Numbered from the stretch's first letter, positions 50,959-61,303 are shown. The stretch is 64,000 nt of DNA from Oxynema aestuarii AP17 (GCF_012295525.1 NZ_CP051167.1:2728001-2792000); one strand, 5' to 3'. Translations and numbers: made by a program. The notes: a model not told the origin generated them from the letters alone.

Positions 50959-53460
50959 CTAAAGAAATTGCCAAATTTTCAAAGTGCGATCGGGGCTACC
51001 CGTCGCCAAAAGCCGCGAGGATGCGGAGATCGCCAGAACGGAGACCCCTTCGGTGCGGGTATCGAGACTATTAAGAATTTCTCCTGTTTCTATATTGCAA
51101 ATTTTTATCATTTTGTCTTCACTGGCACTGATTAAAGTTTGACCGTCGGCGGCGATCGCCACGGAACAAATGGGGCGATCGTGGACGGCGATCGTGCGGA
51201 CTCGTCGTCCCGTTTGCAGGTCCCAAATCGCGATCGTGCGATCGGCGCTGCCACTGACGAGGGTTTTACCGTCGGGACTGACCGCCAGGGTTCGCACGCT
51301 ACCTTGATGTCCGTTGAGGGTATATTTTAACGTCCCCGCGATCGCGTCCCAAACTTTCACCGTCCCGTCGTCGCTAGCGCTGATCGGGTGTCTCCCGTCC
51401 GGGGTAAAGACCAAGGCGCGCACCCACTGGCGGTGACCGAAGAGGGTTCGCGTAGCTTCTCCGGTCTTCAAATCCCAGAGTTTAATTTTGTGAGATCCAC
51501 TGGCGAGGGTCTGGCCGTCGGGAGTCAAAGCGAGACATAAAATATCTTTTTTATGTCCGAATAACGTCCAGAGCAGTTTACCTGTTTCTAAATGCCATAC
51601 TTTAATATAACTGCGGTTTTTCGAGCGATCGCTGCTGGCGAGAATGCGCCCGTCCCCACTGAGCGTCAGAGTTAGAATGCCCCCGGAATGGCCTTTGAGA
51701 GTCCCTTGGAGTTGACCGTCGCCGTGGCGGTCGAGGTTCCAGATTTCAACGATCCGGTCTTCGCCGCAGCTATACAAAGTTTCGCCGTCCGGGGCGATCG
51801 CGATCGCCGCCACCTTGCCGCAGGTCGGCTCTAACGTTCCCATCAACGAGAGCCGATCCCATCGCGGTACGGTCGTTTCCGGGGCGATCGTCAGCTCTCC
51901 CAAGCGCGCCAACCACCCCTCGACCGTCGCCACCGCCTCCCGGTCCCCCAACTGGGTCAAACAGCGCTTGAGGGTTTCGAGATAGGGGCGATCTTCCCGG
52001 GTCAGGGCCTCTGACATCCGTTCTAGGGCGTCTGGCAGGGTATGGGGCGCCTCGCGCTGGCGCAGTTGCAGCCAAGTGCGCACGGAAAATTCGACTTCGG
52101 CGCGGGCCCAGGCGCGATCGGGAAAATGGGTCAAACTCCAGGCTAAATTGAGGGCTAATTCCGGCATCCAGTAGGGACGGCGATCGCCCACCACGGCGAG
52201 CAAATCCCGATAAATCGTCACCGTCGCCGCCACCGGGAGTTCGAGTAAGTCGGGATCGGCACAATCGGCCATCAATTGGGGCAGCAACTCCGGCAATAAG
52301 GGCCAGCGATCGGCGTAAGTGAAATAATAAATATCGGCGATCCACCCGGCCACCAAACAGTGACAGAGTTTTAAAAACTGTGCCAAATTTTGCCAATCTT
52401 TCTCGGAAGTCGTATAACTTAAATCGAGTTGGTCTAAATCGACTCCTGCCTGTTTGAGGATTTCGGTTTCTTCCAACAGGGAGAGGTTTTTGCAGTTCTC
52501 GCCTCCGAGTTTTTTAATTTCTTTGGGACTTTTCCCTAAAGCTTTTAGTTTTTGGCAGGTGTCGCGCCATTTTAAGGCTCGATTTTTTGCCGATTCTTGT
52601 AAAAATTGGCGATAGGAAAAGGAAAAAACGGTTTGATAGTAATAGGTGGCCGATTCCAACCCCCAATAAGCGAGGCGGAAGGTGAGGAAATCACCATCAA
52701 TTTCGGATTCTAAAATCGTACAGGGTTCGGATTTGAGTAATCCGTAAAGGGCTTTAATGCTCGATTCGCTGTGAAAGCGTTTGCTCTCCCAGGCTCCCCC
52801 TAAAAATTCCGTGGGGCGGTTGGCACCGTGGAGGGGATAGTGACGGGAGAGGAATTCGCGCAATCCCTGAGCGAGAGAGAGTTCGAGGTCGGGAGTGGGA
52901 TCGGTGCTTGAGGTCGGACGATCGCCGTTGATTTGCGGGGGGGCGAGGAAAATTTTTAAAGGGAGGGGGGCGCGATCGCCGGAGGATTCTAAGAGTTGGG
53001 AGGGGAATAAACGTAAGGGCCAATGGTCGAGGATTTTGTGAACTTCCGGCAGTTTTAAGGTGATTTCTCGACGTTGGGCGGCCAGTTGAAAGAGGGTTTT
53101 GCGATTTTCGAGGATACTTTGTTGTTGTAGGGCTTTTTGTTCGAGGAAGCGGGCGCGATCGAAATGGGGGGCGTCGCTGGCGGGGGTCGTACAAGAGCGT
53201 ACCAGTTGCCCGATTTCTTCGCCGTGTTCGAGACTGAAGTTGAGTAATTTTTCCGGCCAAGATTTCTCGCGATCGCCGTTTTTTGTTTCGGGAAGACTCG
53301 GACAAGCATTCTCGAAAAAGGTCGCCGACATTCCGAGCTGTTTTTGGCGTCCGTCTACTTCAAAATGAACGCTATTTAAAGCTTTCTTGGTTTTCACAGC
53401 GACCAAACTTTCGATCGCTGGAATGACCAGTTGTAAAAATAAGCTCAGCCAAGATCCCAT
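50959..53460 (-). CDS. WD40-repeat protein with helical N-terminal domain
   Basis: An 833-residue protein. The first 530 residues are mostly helical and unrecognised (a hydrophobic N-terminus LFLQLVIPAIESLVAV, then charged helices). From about 540 to the end are seven WD40 repeats (for example GHQGSVRTLAVSPDGKTLVSGSADRTIAIWDLQTG), enough for one propeller. No kinase, caspase or NB-ARC domain is attached, unlike many cyanobacterial WD40 proteins. It is probably a scaffold. The start MGSWLSLF was preferred over an upstream frame to 53499. Function unknown. Confidence 0.85.
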   Translation of the reverse strand: MGSWLSLFLQLVIPAIESLVAVKTKKALNSVHFEVDGRQKQLGMSATFFENACPSLPETKNGDREKSWPEKLLNFSLEHGEEIGQLVRSCTTPASDAPHFDRARFLEQKALQQQSILENRKTLFQLAAQRREITLKLPEVHKILDHWPLRLFPSQLLESSGDRAPLPLKIFLAPPQINGDRPTSSTDPTPDLELSLAQGLREFLSRHYPLHGANRPTEFLGGAWESKRFHSESSIKALYGLLKSEPCTILESEIDGDFLTFRLAYWGLESATYYYQTVFSFSYRQFLQESAKNRALKWRDTCQKLKALGKSPKEIKKLGGENCKNLSLLEETEILKQAGVDLDQLDLSYTTSEKDWQNLAQFLKLCHCLVAGWIADIYYFTYADRWPLLPELLPQLMADCADPDLLELPVAATVTIYRDLLAVVGDRRPYWMPELALNLAWSLTHFPDRAWARAEVEFSVRTWLQLRQREAPHTLPDALERMSEALTREDRPYLETLKRCLTQLGDREAVATVEGWLARLGELTIAPETTVPRWDRLSLMGTLEPTCGKVAAIAIAPDGETLYSCGEDRIVEIWNLDRHGDGQLQGTLKGHSGGILTLTLSGDGRILASSDRSKNRSYIKVWHLETGKLLWTLFGHKKDILCLALTPDGQTLASGSHKIKLWDLKTGEATRTLFGHRQWVRALVFTPDGRHPISASDDGTVKVWDAIAGTLKYTLNGHQGSVRTLAVSPDGKTLVSGSADRTIAIWDLQTGRRVRTIAVHDRPICSVAIAADGQTLISASEDKMIKICNIETGEILNSLDTRTEGVSVLAISASSRLLATGSPDRTLKIWQFL

Positions 53461-53696
53461 AGTTGACCCATCCGTGATGTTGCATTCGCAAACCGACATC
53501 TATGGTAAACCGATTCGGAACTTTTTGATAAATATTCTCAAGTAAAGATTTAATTAAAAGAGCTGGATGCTTTGTCATACAAGGATTATAGCCTGAAAAT
53601 ACCCGGAGAGGCGATCGGACTTTGATGCAGATATCCTTGCAGGTAATTCTCAATAAGCGGGGCCGTATTGACGGCTTCCCGGAGTCGATCGCCCCC

Positions 53697-54197
53697 CTAG
53701 CGCCAAGGGGCCTGAAACCACCCGGTGACCGCCACCGCCAAAGCATCGGCGGCGTCGTCGGGTTTGGGAATCGTTTCTAAGTGTAATTCTCGGGCGACGG
53801 CTTCTTGCACGTCGCGTTTTTCTGCATTCCCGTACCCCGTCAGCGCTTGTTTGATTTGGGCGGGGGTAAACTCGATCGCGGGAAGCTGGTACTGGGCCAA
53901 AACTAAGACGATGACGCCGCGCGCTTGGGCGACTAAAATCGTGTTGCCCATGCGATAGAAAAATAACTTTTCGATCGCCACCAAATCCGGTTGGAAGCGA
54001 TCGATGAGGGTGTGTAAATCATCGTAAATAATCCGGAGGCGATCGCCGATCGCCGTTTTTGCCGGAGTTTGAATCACGCCGAAGTCCAACACCGAAATCT
54101 CGGCGTGAGAACCGCGCGAACTCCCTTGACGACAGGCGATCGCCCCGAATCCTAACCTTGCCAACCCCGGATCGATCCCGAGGATGCGCTTTTCCAT
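53697..54197 (-). CDS. ruvC: Holliday-junction resolvase RuvC
   Basis: A 166-residue nuclease that cuts four-way DNA junctions in recombination repair. The catalytic acids are in place: [13 protein letters not shown] (Asp), AIEKLFF (Glu), and [13 protein letters not shown] (two Asp). The start [11 protein letters not shown] is 24 bases after the chlI stop, so the two are likely one transcript. Confidence 0.95.
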   Translation of the reverse strand: MEKRILGIDPGLARLGFGAIACRQGSSRGSHAEISVLDFGVIQTPAKTAIGDRLRIIYDDLHTLIDRFQPDLVAIEKLFFYRMGNTILVAQARGVIVLVLAQYQLPAIEFTPAQIKQALTGYGNAEKRDVQEAVARELHLETIPKPDDAADALAVAVTGWFQAPWR

Positions 54198-54221
54198 CTT
54201 CGTGGGAACCAACGACAAGGA

Positions 54222-55319
54222 TTAGCCTTGGCTTTCCTCGGAGAGTTCCACACCGAAGACACTGGCGAAAACTTTCTGCACCTTGTAACCGGAATCGATC
54301 GACTCCAGAGGATCTTTACGCAAGCGGTGACGCAAGCACAGGGTTACCACCCGGCGGATGTCATCGACGGTGACTTCCGTGCGACCTTCCAACGCCGCGA
54401 TCGCCTTCGCCGCGCGGTTGGTGACCAAATCCCCGCGCAACCCATCGACATCGAGTTCCGAACAGACTTGAGAAATCTGCACCCGCAACTCGTAATCGAT
54501 CTTGACCGACGGCAATAAATTTTGAGCTTCGACGATCTTATTTTGCAACCCTTCTTGCTCGCTGTGGTGGCGTTCGAGATAGTCCGCCGGATTTTGGTCG
54601 AACTCCGATCGCTCCTCCACAATTTTGACGCGCAATTGGGGATCTTTGACCGTGCGAATTTCCGCGTGCATCCCGAAGCGATCGAGCAGTTGGGGACGTA
54701 ACTCCCCTTCTTCCGGGTTTCCAGAACCGACCAACACGAAGCGGGCCGGGTGGCGGATCGAAATCCCCTCCCGTTCTACCGTATTCCAGCCACTGGCGGC
54801 GGAATCGAGCAGTACGTCTACGAGGTGATCGTCGAGCAAGTTGACCTCATCGACGTAGAGAATGCCGCGATTCGCCTTCGCCAACAAACCGGGTTCAAAG
54901 GCTTTGACCCCTTCAGAAAGGGCTTTTTCGATGTCGATCGTGCCGCAAACGCGATCTTCCGTCGCCCCGAGGGGTAAGTCGATCATCTGCACTTTGCGAC
55001 GCATCACGGGTAATTCTTCGTCGCGATCGCGGCGATCGCGCGCTTCGTCGCTCATTAATTCCGGATCGCTGGGGTGACTGTTGAACGGATCGTCAGCAAT
55101 GACCTCAATTTCCGGCAATAAATCGGCCAAAGCCCGGATCGTCGTCGATTTTCCGGTGCCGCGATCGCCCATAATCATCACCCCGCCTATTTTCGGGTCG
55201 ATGACATTGAGCAACAACGCCAGTTTCATCTCTTCTTGACCGACGATCGCCGTAAACGGAAAAACGGCACGGCGGGTGACTTTGGTTAAGGTTGGGCTAA
55301 CTTGGGCAGTCGGACTCAC
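54222..55319 (-). CDS. chlI: Magnesium chelatase ATPase subunit I
   Basis: A 365-residue AAA+ subunit of the enzyme that puts Mg into protoporphyrin IX, the first step committed to chlorophyll. Walker A is GDRGTGKST, Walker [11 protein letters not shown], sensor 1 [11 protein letters not shown] and the arginine-finger region [13 protein letters not shown]. Length and start (MSPTAQVSP) are normal. ChlD and ChlH are not in the window. Confidence 0.97.
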   Translation of the reverse strand: MSPTAQVSPTLTKVTRRAVFPFTAIVGQEEMKLALLLNVIDPKIGGVMIMGDRGTGKSTTIRALADLLPEIEVIADDPFNSHPSDPELMSDEARDRRDRDEELPVMRRKVQMIDLPLGATEDRVCGTIDIEKALSEGVKAFEPGLLAKANRGILYVDEVNLLDDHLVDVLLDSAASGWNTVEREGISIRHPARFVLVGSGNPEEGELRPQLLDRFGMHAEIRTVKDPQLRVKIVEERSEFDQNPADYLERHHSEQEGLQNKIVEAQNLLPSVKIDYELRVQISQVCSELDVDGLRGDLVTNRAAKAIAALEGRTEVTVDDIRRVVTLCLRHRLRKDPLESIDSGYKVQKVFASVFGVELSEESQG

Positions 55320-55424
55320 GAGTTTACCTAAATTTTTGTTCTTCTAGACGCAGTTCTTTATTGTGCCATTGTGGGGGCTGCTTTGTCGTGAGAGAGCACT
55401 CATCCTCATCCTCCCCCGGAATCG

Positions 55425-55480
55425 AAAATTTCAAATCTAAAATTTCAAATCTAAAATTTTAAATCTAAAATCTAAAATCC
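55425..55480. repeat. Heptamer-like AAATCTAAAATTT repeats
   Basis: A run of AAATCTAAAATTT / AAATCTAAAATCC units directly after the stop of the minus-strand CHASE2 gene (55483). Same type as near 11440 and 37300. Confidence 0.55.
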
Positions 55481-55482
55481 CT

Positions 55483-58209
55483 CTACCATCTCGGATTCGA
55501 GTGCAACAACGCCGTTGCCTCATGTTTCGGTAACGGTTTGGCGAAAAAATAACCCTGACCGTACTCGCAAGCGAGCGATCGCAACCGGGCTAATTCCTCC
55601 GGCGTTTCGATTCCTTCCGCCACGACTTCCATGTTCAAATTATGGGCTAAATCAATAATCGTTTTGACGATCGCCCGTTTGTCCTCTCCCTGTTCCATGC
55701 GACTGACAAAAGAACGATCCACCTTTAACGTATCCGTCGGAAATTGGTGCAAATAACTCAACGACGAATAACCCGTCCCGAAATCGTCGATCCCGAGTTT
55801 GACATTTAACGCTTTCATCTTATTCAACATCGCGATCGCCGCTTCCACTTCGTCCATGACCACGCTTTCGGTGATTTCGAGTTTGACGCAGTGGGGATCG
55901 AGTTGGGTAAGTTCGAGGGTCGTGGCGATCGTATCGAGCAGATCGAGCTGATTAAACTGTTTTCCCGATAAATTAATGGCGATCGTCAGATGTTCGCAAC
56001 CGGGGATCTGCTGTTGCCATTGGCGGACCTGACGGCAAGCTTCTTCTAAAACCCACGCCCCGAGGGGGATGATTTCCCCGGTTTCTTCCGCCAGGGGGAT
56101 GAACTCACCGGGGAAGACCCGACCGCGTTGGGGATGTTCCCAACGGACGAGGGCTTCAAATCCGGCAATCCGTCCGCTTGGCAAGTCTACAATCGGTTGG
56201 TAGTAGACGGGGAATTGAGAATTGAGGGCGGAATAATCCTCGCCGCGCAATTGGAGATCGTGGATTTTTTGGCGGAGGTGTTCGTTATCGCGTAGAGAAC
56301 GGCGCAAATCCGTTTCGAGTTCCAGGCGGGCGATCGCATTACTTTGCATCGTCGCTTCAAAGACTTCGAGATTGGGTTTGCCCAACACTTTCGCCCGATA
56401 CATCGCCGTATGGGCTTCGCGCAACAGATCCCGGTCTTCCGACGCCGGACCGAGGGCCATCCCGATGCTGGCGCTGCTGTAGATTTCGTGTCCTTCAATG
56501 TCAAAAGGAATCGTCAGTTGACGCCGGACTTGTTCGGCAATACCTGCCGCCTCCTCCACTTGGCGGATATTTTCTAAAAGGATAGCGAATTCGTCACTAC
56601 CGACCCGGGCGACTTTAGCGTTCGCCATCGCCTGGGTTCGCCGCAATCCCGTATCGGTCATCGATTTTCGCCGTTGTTCCCCCAGAATTTGTTGCAGGCG
56701 TTTCGCAAAAGCGACCAGGAGGCGATCGCCCACCTCGTGTCCGAGTCCGTCGTTGATCGTTTTAAAGCGGTCTACATCTAAAAAAACGACGCCAATAAAA
56801 GGAGTCGATCCCGTCGATAGAGTCGAGTGGGTGGAGGGCGACGCTGCGGGTTTGGCAGCCTGTTCCCCTTTCAACAATCGCCGTTTGAGTCGTCCCATTT
56901 CCTGCACGAAACCCGCCCGATTGGGCAATCCGGTGAGCGGATCGTAAAACAAAGTATAGAGGACTTTAGAGGCGATCGCGCCGCTACCGGACAGGAGTAA
57001 GGCGGCGATCGCCGACGCGGTCGGGATCCACCCCATAAATAGAAACACCCCAAAGCCACTGGCGACGATCGCCGCGATCGCCCCCGTCGCCAATCCGAAC
57101 AATTTCAAGGGGCGATCGCTGCGCCACACCAACACCCCGCCGACCCCAGACCACAGCCCCAACCAGACGATCTCGACCCACTCGGGCCAAAACCAAAATA
57201 ACCCTTTCCCCTCCAACGAACTATCGAGTAATTGGCTGAGAATTTGGGCGTGAATCACCACTCCCGCCATTTGAACGTTACTCCCGTCCGCACTGTACGG
57301 GGTAAAAAACATATCTTTCAAACTCGGTGCCACAGTTCCGATCAAGACAATTTTGTCTTTGACCCATTCCGGTTGAACGTTCCCCGCCAGAACTTGGGTC
57401 ATACTCACTTGTCTGGCCACCGTTTCGGGGGCGCGATAGTCGAGTAAAATTTGATAGCCCTTCGGGTCGATCGTTTGATAGCCGCCGGAATTAACGTTTA
57501 GGGGATTGAATGTTGCTTTTCCTAAGTAAATTTGATAGGGATTGTCTTGAGAATTGCGCGGCTGAATATCGAATTTTTGTAAATATTTTAACGCCAGTTG
57601 GAGGCCAAAAGAAAAGACCGCTTCACCGGAAGGTTCCCGGTTGACGTAGAGTAAATTGCGACGAACGATCCCGTCGTTGTCGAGAATGAGATCGTTAAAG
57701 CCCACTCGTTCGGGGGGAAGGTACGGGGGTGCGGGAACGCCTTCGCTGTGGCGATCGCCGAGTTTGGTAATGCCGATAACTTTGGGAGAGTTCAGTTGTT
57801 CGACGAGGCGATCGTGACCGGGTTGTAGGGGAACGTCACGATATAAATCCAACCCGATCGCCGCCGGATCGTCTTCTAGGAGAATGTCTAGAATTTCAGC
57901 AATTAAGCCATCAGAGAACGGCCATTGTTGGCGCGATTGAATGTCCGCTTCCGTAATGCCGACAATGAGTAAACGTTCGTCGGTTTCGTCCCGAAACGGA
58001 CGCGATCGCACCATCCAATCAAAAAGACTTAATTCTAAAGATTCAAAAGCCCCCAAAAATTTAATAATCGTTAAAAAAATCGTCGTCAGCACACTAGAAG
58101 TGACCACCGCCCGACCGATTGGAATTCTCGATTCCAGGGGGCGATTGGCTCGGTGTCGTTTTAAATGTTTGCCGATGGAACGGAGGGGATCGTTGACTTT
58201 AGAAAACAC
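55483..58209 (-). CDS. CHASE2-GGDEF-EAL protein with a variant GSDEF site
   Basis: A 908-residue membrane protein with the same plan as 1254-3830: N-terminal membrane segment (about 30-50), CHASE2 (about 55-350, AAIGLDLYRDVPLQPG), three membrane segments (about 355-425), GGDEF (about 435-610), a coiled link, and EAL (about 640-900). The cyclase signature reads RVGSDEF (near 537), with Ser for the second Gly, while EAL is intact (GFEALVRWEHP near 686; DDFGTGYSSLSYL). It may therefore work mainly as a phosphodiesterase. Monocistronic and divergent from dapB. Confidence 0.9.
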   Translation of the reverse strand: MFSKVNDPLRSIGKHLKRHRANRPLESRIPIGRAVVTSSVLTTIFLTIIKFLGAFESLELSLFDWMVRSRPFRDETDERLLIVGITEADIQSRQQWPFSDGLIAEILDILLEDDPAAIGLDLYRDVPLQPGHDRLVEQLNSPKVIGITKLGDRHSEGVPAPPYLPPERVGFNDLILDNDGIVRRNLLYVNREPSGEAVFSFGLQLALKYLQKFDIQPRNSQDNPYQIYLGKATFNPLNVNSGGYQTIDPKGYQILLDYRAPETVARQVSMTQVLAGNVQPEWVKDKIVLIGTVAPSLKDMFFTPYSADGSNVQMAGVVIHAQILSQLLDSSLEGKGLFWFWPEWVEIVWLGLWSGVGGVLVWRSDRPLKLFGLATGAIAAIVASGFGVFLFMGWIPTASAIAALLLSGSGAIASKVLYTLFYDPLTGLPNRAGFVQEMGRLKRRLLKGEQAAKPAASPSTHSTLSTGSTPFIGVVFLDVDRFKTINDGLGHEVGDRLLVAFAKRLQQILGEQRRKSMTDTGLRRTQAMANAKVARVGSDEFAILLENIRQVEEAAGIAEQVRRQLTIPFDIEGHEIYSSASIGMALGPASEDRDLLREAHTAMYRAKVLGKPNLEVFEATMQSNAIARLELETDLRRSLRDNEHLRQKIHDLQLRGEDYSALNSQFPVYYQPIVDLPSGRIAGFEALVRWEHPQRGRVFPGEFIPLAEETGEIIPLGAWVLEEACRQVRQWQQQIPGCEHLTIAINLSGKQFNQLDLLDTIATTLELTQLDPHCVKLEITESVVMDEVEAAIAMLNKMKALNVKLGIDDFGTGYSSLSYLHQFPTDTLKVDRSFVSRMEQGEDKRAIVKTIIDLAHNLNMEVVAEGIETPEELARLRSLACEYGQGYFFAKPLPKHEATALLHSNPRW

Positions 58210-58453
58210 CGTATTTTGTCACCAAGCGTGGGGATACCGCGCGATCGAACTCAGTCATATCCAACGATTTTCGCAAATTTCCCAGAGTACCGTGAGAGCC
58301 GAGTGAACCTTCAGTGTAACTTGGGAGGCGATCGGAGTGCGTGCCCCGTGCTTCTCACAGAAAAACCCGCTCGATTCAGCGCGCTCCTGTTTACGGTTAG
58401 AGCCGGACGGCAAGGTAAAATTCGCTTGTTAGCGTCCACAATCTTGAGAGTGT

Positions 58454-59278
58454 ATGGCAAGTCAAGTTATTCCCGCGATCGTGAATGGTGCAGGCGGTAA
58501 AATGGGTCGGGAAGTCGTCAAGGCGATCGCCAGCAGCCCGGATCTCAAATTAGTCGCCGCCGTCGATCGCAATCCGGACTATATCGGTCGAGACGTCGGC
58601 GAAATTGCCGGATGTGGTCCGTTAGAAATTCCCATCCTCAACGACCTCGAAGGCAGTCTGGGAATGGCCGTCCAAGAAAAAGAACTCGGCGTCATGGTCG
58701 ATTTTACCCATCCGAGTTCCGTATACGACAACGTGCGATCGGCGATCGCCTACGGCATCCGCCCCGTCGTCGGAACCACCGGATTGAGCCCCCAGCAAAT
58801 CCAAGAACTCGCCGAATTTGCCGATAAAGCCAGTACGGGCTGTTTGATTATCCCCAACTTTTCCATCGGCATGGTCTTGCTGCAACAAGCCGCAATTTCC
58901 GCCTCCAAATACTTCGATCACGTCGAAATTATCGAACTCCACCACAACCAAAAAGCGGACGCCCCCAGTGGAACCGCCATCAAAACCGCCGAAATGCTCG
59001 CCGAACTCGGCAAACCCTACAACCCGCCCTCCGTCGAAGAAAGCGAAAAACTCACCGGAGCCCGTGGCGCCCTCGCCGGAGAGGGAATCCGCATCCACAG
59101 CGTCCGTCTGCCCGGACTGATCGCCCATCAAGAGGTGATTTTCGGCGCTCCCGGCCAGATTTATACATTGCGTCACGACACCAGCGATCGCGCCTGCTAC
59201 ATGCCCGGCGTTCTGCTCGCCATCCGTAAAGTCACCGAACTCAAAACCTTAGTCTATGGTTTAGAAAAGATCCTCTAA
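58454..59278 (+). CDS. dapB: 4-hydroxy-tetrahydrodipicolinate reductase
   Basis: A 274-residue NAD(P)H enzyme of lysine and diaminopimelate synthesis. Visible are the nucleotide motif [23 protein letters not shown], the active-site block [17 protein letters not shown] and [16 protein letters not shown]. Start and length are normal. Followed at 47 bases by a conserved membrane-protein gene. Confidence 0.96.
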   Translation: MASQVIPAIVNGAGGKMGREVVKAIASSPDLKLVAAVDRNPDYIGRDVGEIAGCGPLEIPILNDLEGSLGMAVQEKELGVMVDFTHPSSVYDNVRSAIAYGIRPVVGTTGLSPQQIQELAEFADKASTGCLIIPNFSIGMVLLQQAAISASKYFDHVEIIELHHNQKADAPSGTAIKTAEMLAELGKPYNPPSVEESEKLTGARGALAGEGIRIHSVRLPGLIAHQEVIFGAPGQIYTLRHDTSDRACYMPGVLLAIRKVTELKTLVYGLEKIL

Positions 59279-59325
59279 ACTCCCCCACCCTATTTCTCTA
59301 ACGCCCTTCCACCCTGGCTTGATTC

Positions 59326-60015
59326 ATGCTGGTTCCCTTAAAGCGCGAAACCTTTCACGAACTGATCCCCGCCGTAGCCACAGGCGCTCAATATGCCTAC
59401 TTCTGGGGCAATCTCAACCAATTCCTCAAACGGCTGTTATTTTCCGTCGTCGGGATCCTCATCTGTACCCTGATGGCCAACTTTTGGATCGAGGAATGGA
59501 AACCCTTTCTATTCCTGCTCGGTTTAGTCGTCGGTTTGTATTGGCTGTGGGGTCCAGTCGCCTCCGCCGCCCGTCGGAACTACGAATGTCGCCGTTACAA
59601 ATACAGTGGCTTGTGGCAAGGCGAAGTCTTCGATGTCTTCCTCAGCGAAGAACTCGTCGGGACCGAAGAAACTGTCAACAGTCAAGGAGATTTAGTCATT
59701 GTCGAAAACCGAGAACGGCGGCTCAATCTCGAAATTGGCGACGAAAACGGCTTTGTCACCGCCATTCAAGTCCCCCTCAAACGCCAGCATAAAGGCATCC
59801 GACCCGGAAGCCGCGCCGAAATGCTCGTGATGTCCAATCGAGCCGATCTCAGCCGCATTGCCAAAGTTTCGGACGTTTATTTGAGCGATCTCGACCTCTG
59901 GGTGAGCGATTACCCCTACTTACGCCGAGATTTCTTCGTCGAAATCAGCACTGAAATCGATCGCAGCCCCCGAAGGGGGCCGAGCGAACCCAGACCGAGG
60001 CGAGTTCGGCGGTGA
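59326..60015 (+). CDS. Conserved cyanobacterial membrane protein
   Basis: 229 residues with two membrane segments (LLFSVVGILICTLMANFWI and PFLFLLGLVVGLYWLWGPV), then a soluble domain of about 130 residues (YSGLWQGEVFDVFLSEELVGTEETVN...PLKRQHKGIRPGSRAEMLVMSN...VSDVYLSDLDLWVSDYPYLRRDFF). Relatives in other cyanobacteria are, as I recall, sometimes labelled phosphate ABC permease without real support. The last 20 residues are Arg/Pro-rich and look like a recent C-terminal extension. Probably co-transcribed with dapB. Confidence 0.7.
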   Translation: MLVPLKRETFHELIPAVATGAQYAYFWGNLNQFLKRLLFSVVGILICTLMANFWIEEWKPFLFLLGLVVGLYWLWGPVASAARRNYECRRYKYSGLWQGEVFDVFLSEELVGTEETVNSQGDLVIVENRERRLNLEIGDENGFVTAIQVPLKRQHKGIRPGSRAEMLVMSNRADLSRIAKVSDVYLSDLDLWVSDYPYLRRDFFVEISTEIDRSPRRGPSEPRPRRVRR

Positions 60016-60111
60016 ATCTGGGGAGTTTGGAGATTAGCGTTTAGATTTTAGATAGGGGACAGGGAAAGTAGTGCGGGCATTTTGCCCGCTTCCCAGTAGA
60101 CATCCCACGTC

Positions 60112-60741
60112 TTACAACAACCCGCGCCCCTCTTGTCCGTAAGCTTGCCAAGCCAAATCTACCAACCCGTTGACAATAGCAACCGCCACCACGGCACTGC
60201 CTTTGCGCCCGTCTACGCGGATGTGGGGAATGAGCGAATCGTTCAGACGGGCTTTCGCCGCATCGACCCCGACAAATCCGGCAGGGGTGCCGATGACCAG
60301 AGCCGGGCGAATTTCTTCCGATTCGATTAACTCGACTAAAGCCGTCAGGGCCGTTTGAGATTGACCGACGACAAAAATGCCCTCGGGATAGCGGTGGGCG
60401 AGAGTTTCGATGCCCCAAGCGGCGCGGGTTTTTTCTTTCTGAGGTCGGGTGAGGGCTTCCATCGAGCAGTAAACCGGATTGGCAAAGGTATTTTGAATGT
60501 AGGGGGCAATTCCTACCTGTACCATCGGTACGTCAACGACGATGGTGGTGCGCGCCGCCAACGCTGCCGCCCCCGCTTGGAGGGCTTGGTCGGAAAAGCG
60601 AATTAGGGATTTATATTCAAAATCTGCCGTGGCATAAATTACCCGACGCACGATTTCGTATTCGGCGGGTGAAAATACGTGTTCGCCGATTTCGCGGTCA
60701 ATAATTCCCAGACTTTGGGCATCAGTCATGTGCCATTCCAT
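60112..60741 (-). CDS. cobH: Precorrin-8X methylmutase
   Basis: A 209-residue enzyme of cobalamin synthesis that moves a methyl group from C11 to C12 of (cobalt-)precorrin-8, giving hydrogenobyrinate. Family blocks are FSPAEYEIVRRVIYATADFEY, IVVDVPMVQVGIAPYI, FVVGQSQTALTALVELI, RPALVIGTPAGFVGVDAAK and GRKGSAVVAVAIVNGL. Start is either the ATG at 60741 or that at 60729. No other cob genes are near, as is usual in cyanobacteria. Confidence 0.95.
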   Translation of the reverse strand: MEWHMTDAQSLGIIDREIGEHVFSPAEYEIVRRVIYATADFEYKSLIRFSDQALQAGAAALAARTTIVVDVPMVQVGIAPYIQNTFANPVYCSMEALTRPQKEKTRAAWGIETLAHRYPEGIFVVGQSQTALTALVELIESEEIRPALVIGTPAGFVGVDAAKARLNDSLIPHIRVDGRKGSAVVAVAIVNGLVDLAWQAYGQEGRGLL

Positions 60742-60912
60742 TTCTTTTCTCGCGTGCGTTGGTGGGGACGATGGCCAAGGTGCAAGTCAATTCAACCGCG
60801 AGGGTCAAGTTAGGCGATCGCCTGACGGTTGAAGCCTCGAACGCCGTAATTTGAGGATGGACGTTGAGTATTAATAGCGTACCGGAAAAATACGACATCA
60901 CCGCTTCGATTG

Positions 60913-61030
60913 ACACTCCCCGACCTCAAGACCCAGAGATTCTCAGTTCGTCGGGCGCCCATTGTCCGTGTGTCCCACGGCTCCAAGTCTTCTATTCCGT
61001 AAGACCTGAGCCGCCGCTAGATCTCGATGT
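60913..61030 (-). mobile_element. Orphan TnpB right-end / omega-RNA-like relic
   Basis: On the minus strand: GGAGCCGTGGGACACACGG (hairpin CCGTG/CACGG), then GCGCCCGACGAACTGAGAAT, and CTTGAGGTCGGGGAGTGTCA at the end. This order resembles, by recall, the 3' scaffold and right end of cyanobacterial tnpB units. No tnpB is attached. Confidence 0.45.
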
Positions 61031-61085
61031 TTCGGATAATTACAGCACTCGGGCGATCTGATGAGGTACAGTGCCGATCCCCCTA

Positions 61086-61124
61086 TCCCCCCTTCGCCCC
61101 CCTTTGAAAGGGGGGTTGGGAGGA
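61086..61124. repeat. C-run/G-run palindromic repeat, solo copy
   Basis: CCCCCCTTCGCCCCCC-TTTGAAA-GGGGGGTTGGGAGGAT; differs at only about two positions from the copy that broke tnpB at 42419-42458. A related CCCCCTTGTTAAGGGGG repeat follows at 61147. Confidence 0.8.
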
Positions 61125-61303
61125 TTGCGGGGGGAACGAGGAAAGTCCCCCTTGTTAAGGGGGATTTAGGGGGATCTAGGGGATCTAAATGTCTTGCATA
61201 GCAGAGGAAAATACTGTAGATCGTAGTTTTCTGAATAAATGGCCCTACGTTTATTCAAGACAAAGGTCCGAAAAGGGTGGGGCTTGAATCCCATGATTTT
61301 TGG

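Larger units (their letters stand above)
60742..61303. other. Intergenic region with TnpB right-end-like relic and palindromic repeats
   Basis: Contains the relic at 60913-61030, a C-run/G-run palindrome (61086-61124) and a second, CCCCCTTGTTAAGGGGG-type one (61147-61180). No supported gene. Confidence 0.55.

Noticed and set aside
55483-58209. Recent duplication of the 1254-3830 CHASE2-GGDEF-EAL gene
   Set aside because: The layout is the same, but protein identity is only moderate through CHASE2 and the DNA is not alignable over long stretches, so this is an old paralogy.
60864-61061. 65-codon plus-strand open frame
   Set aside because: It lies antisense over the TnpB right-end-like relic and has no coding character.
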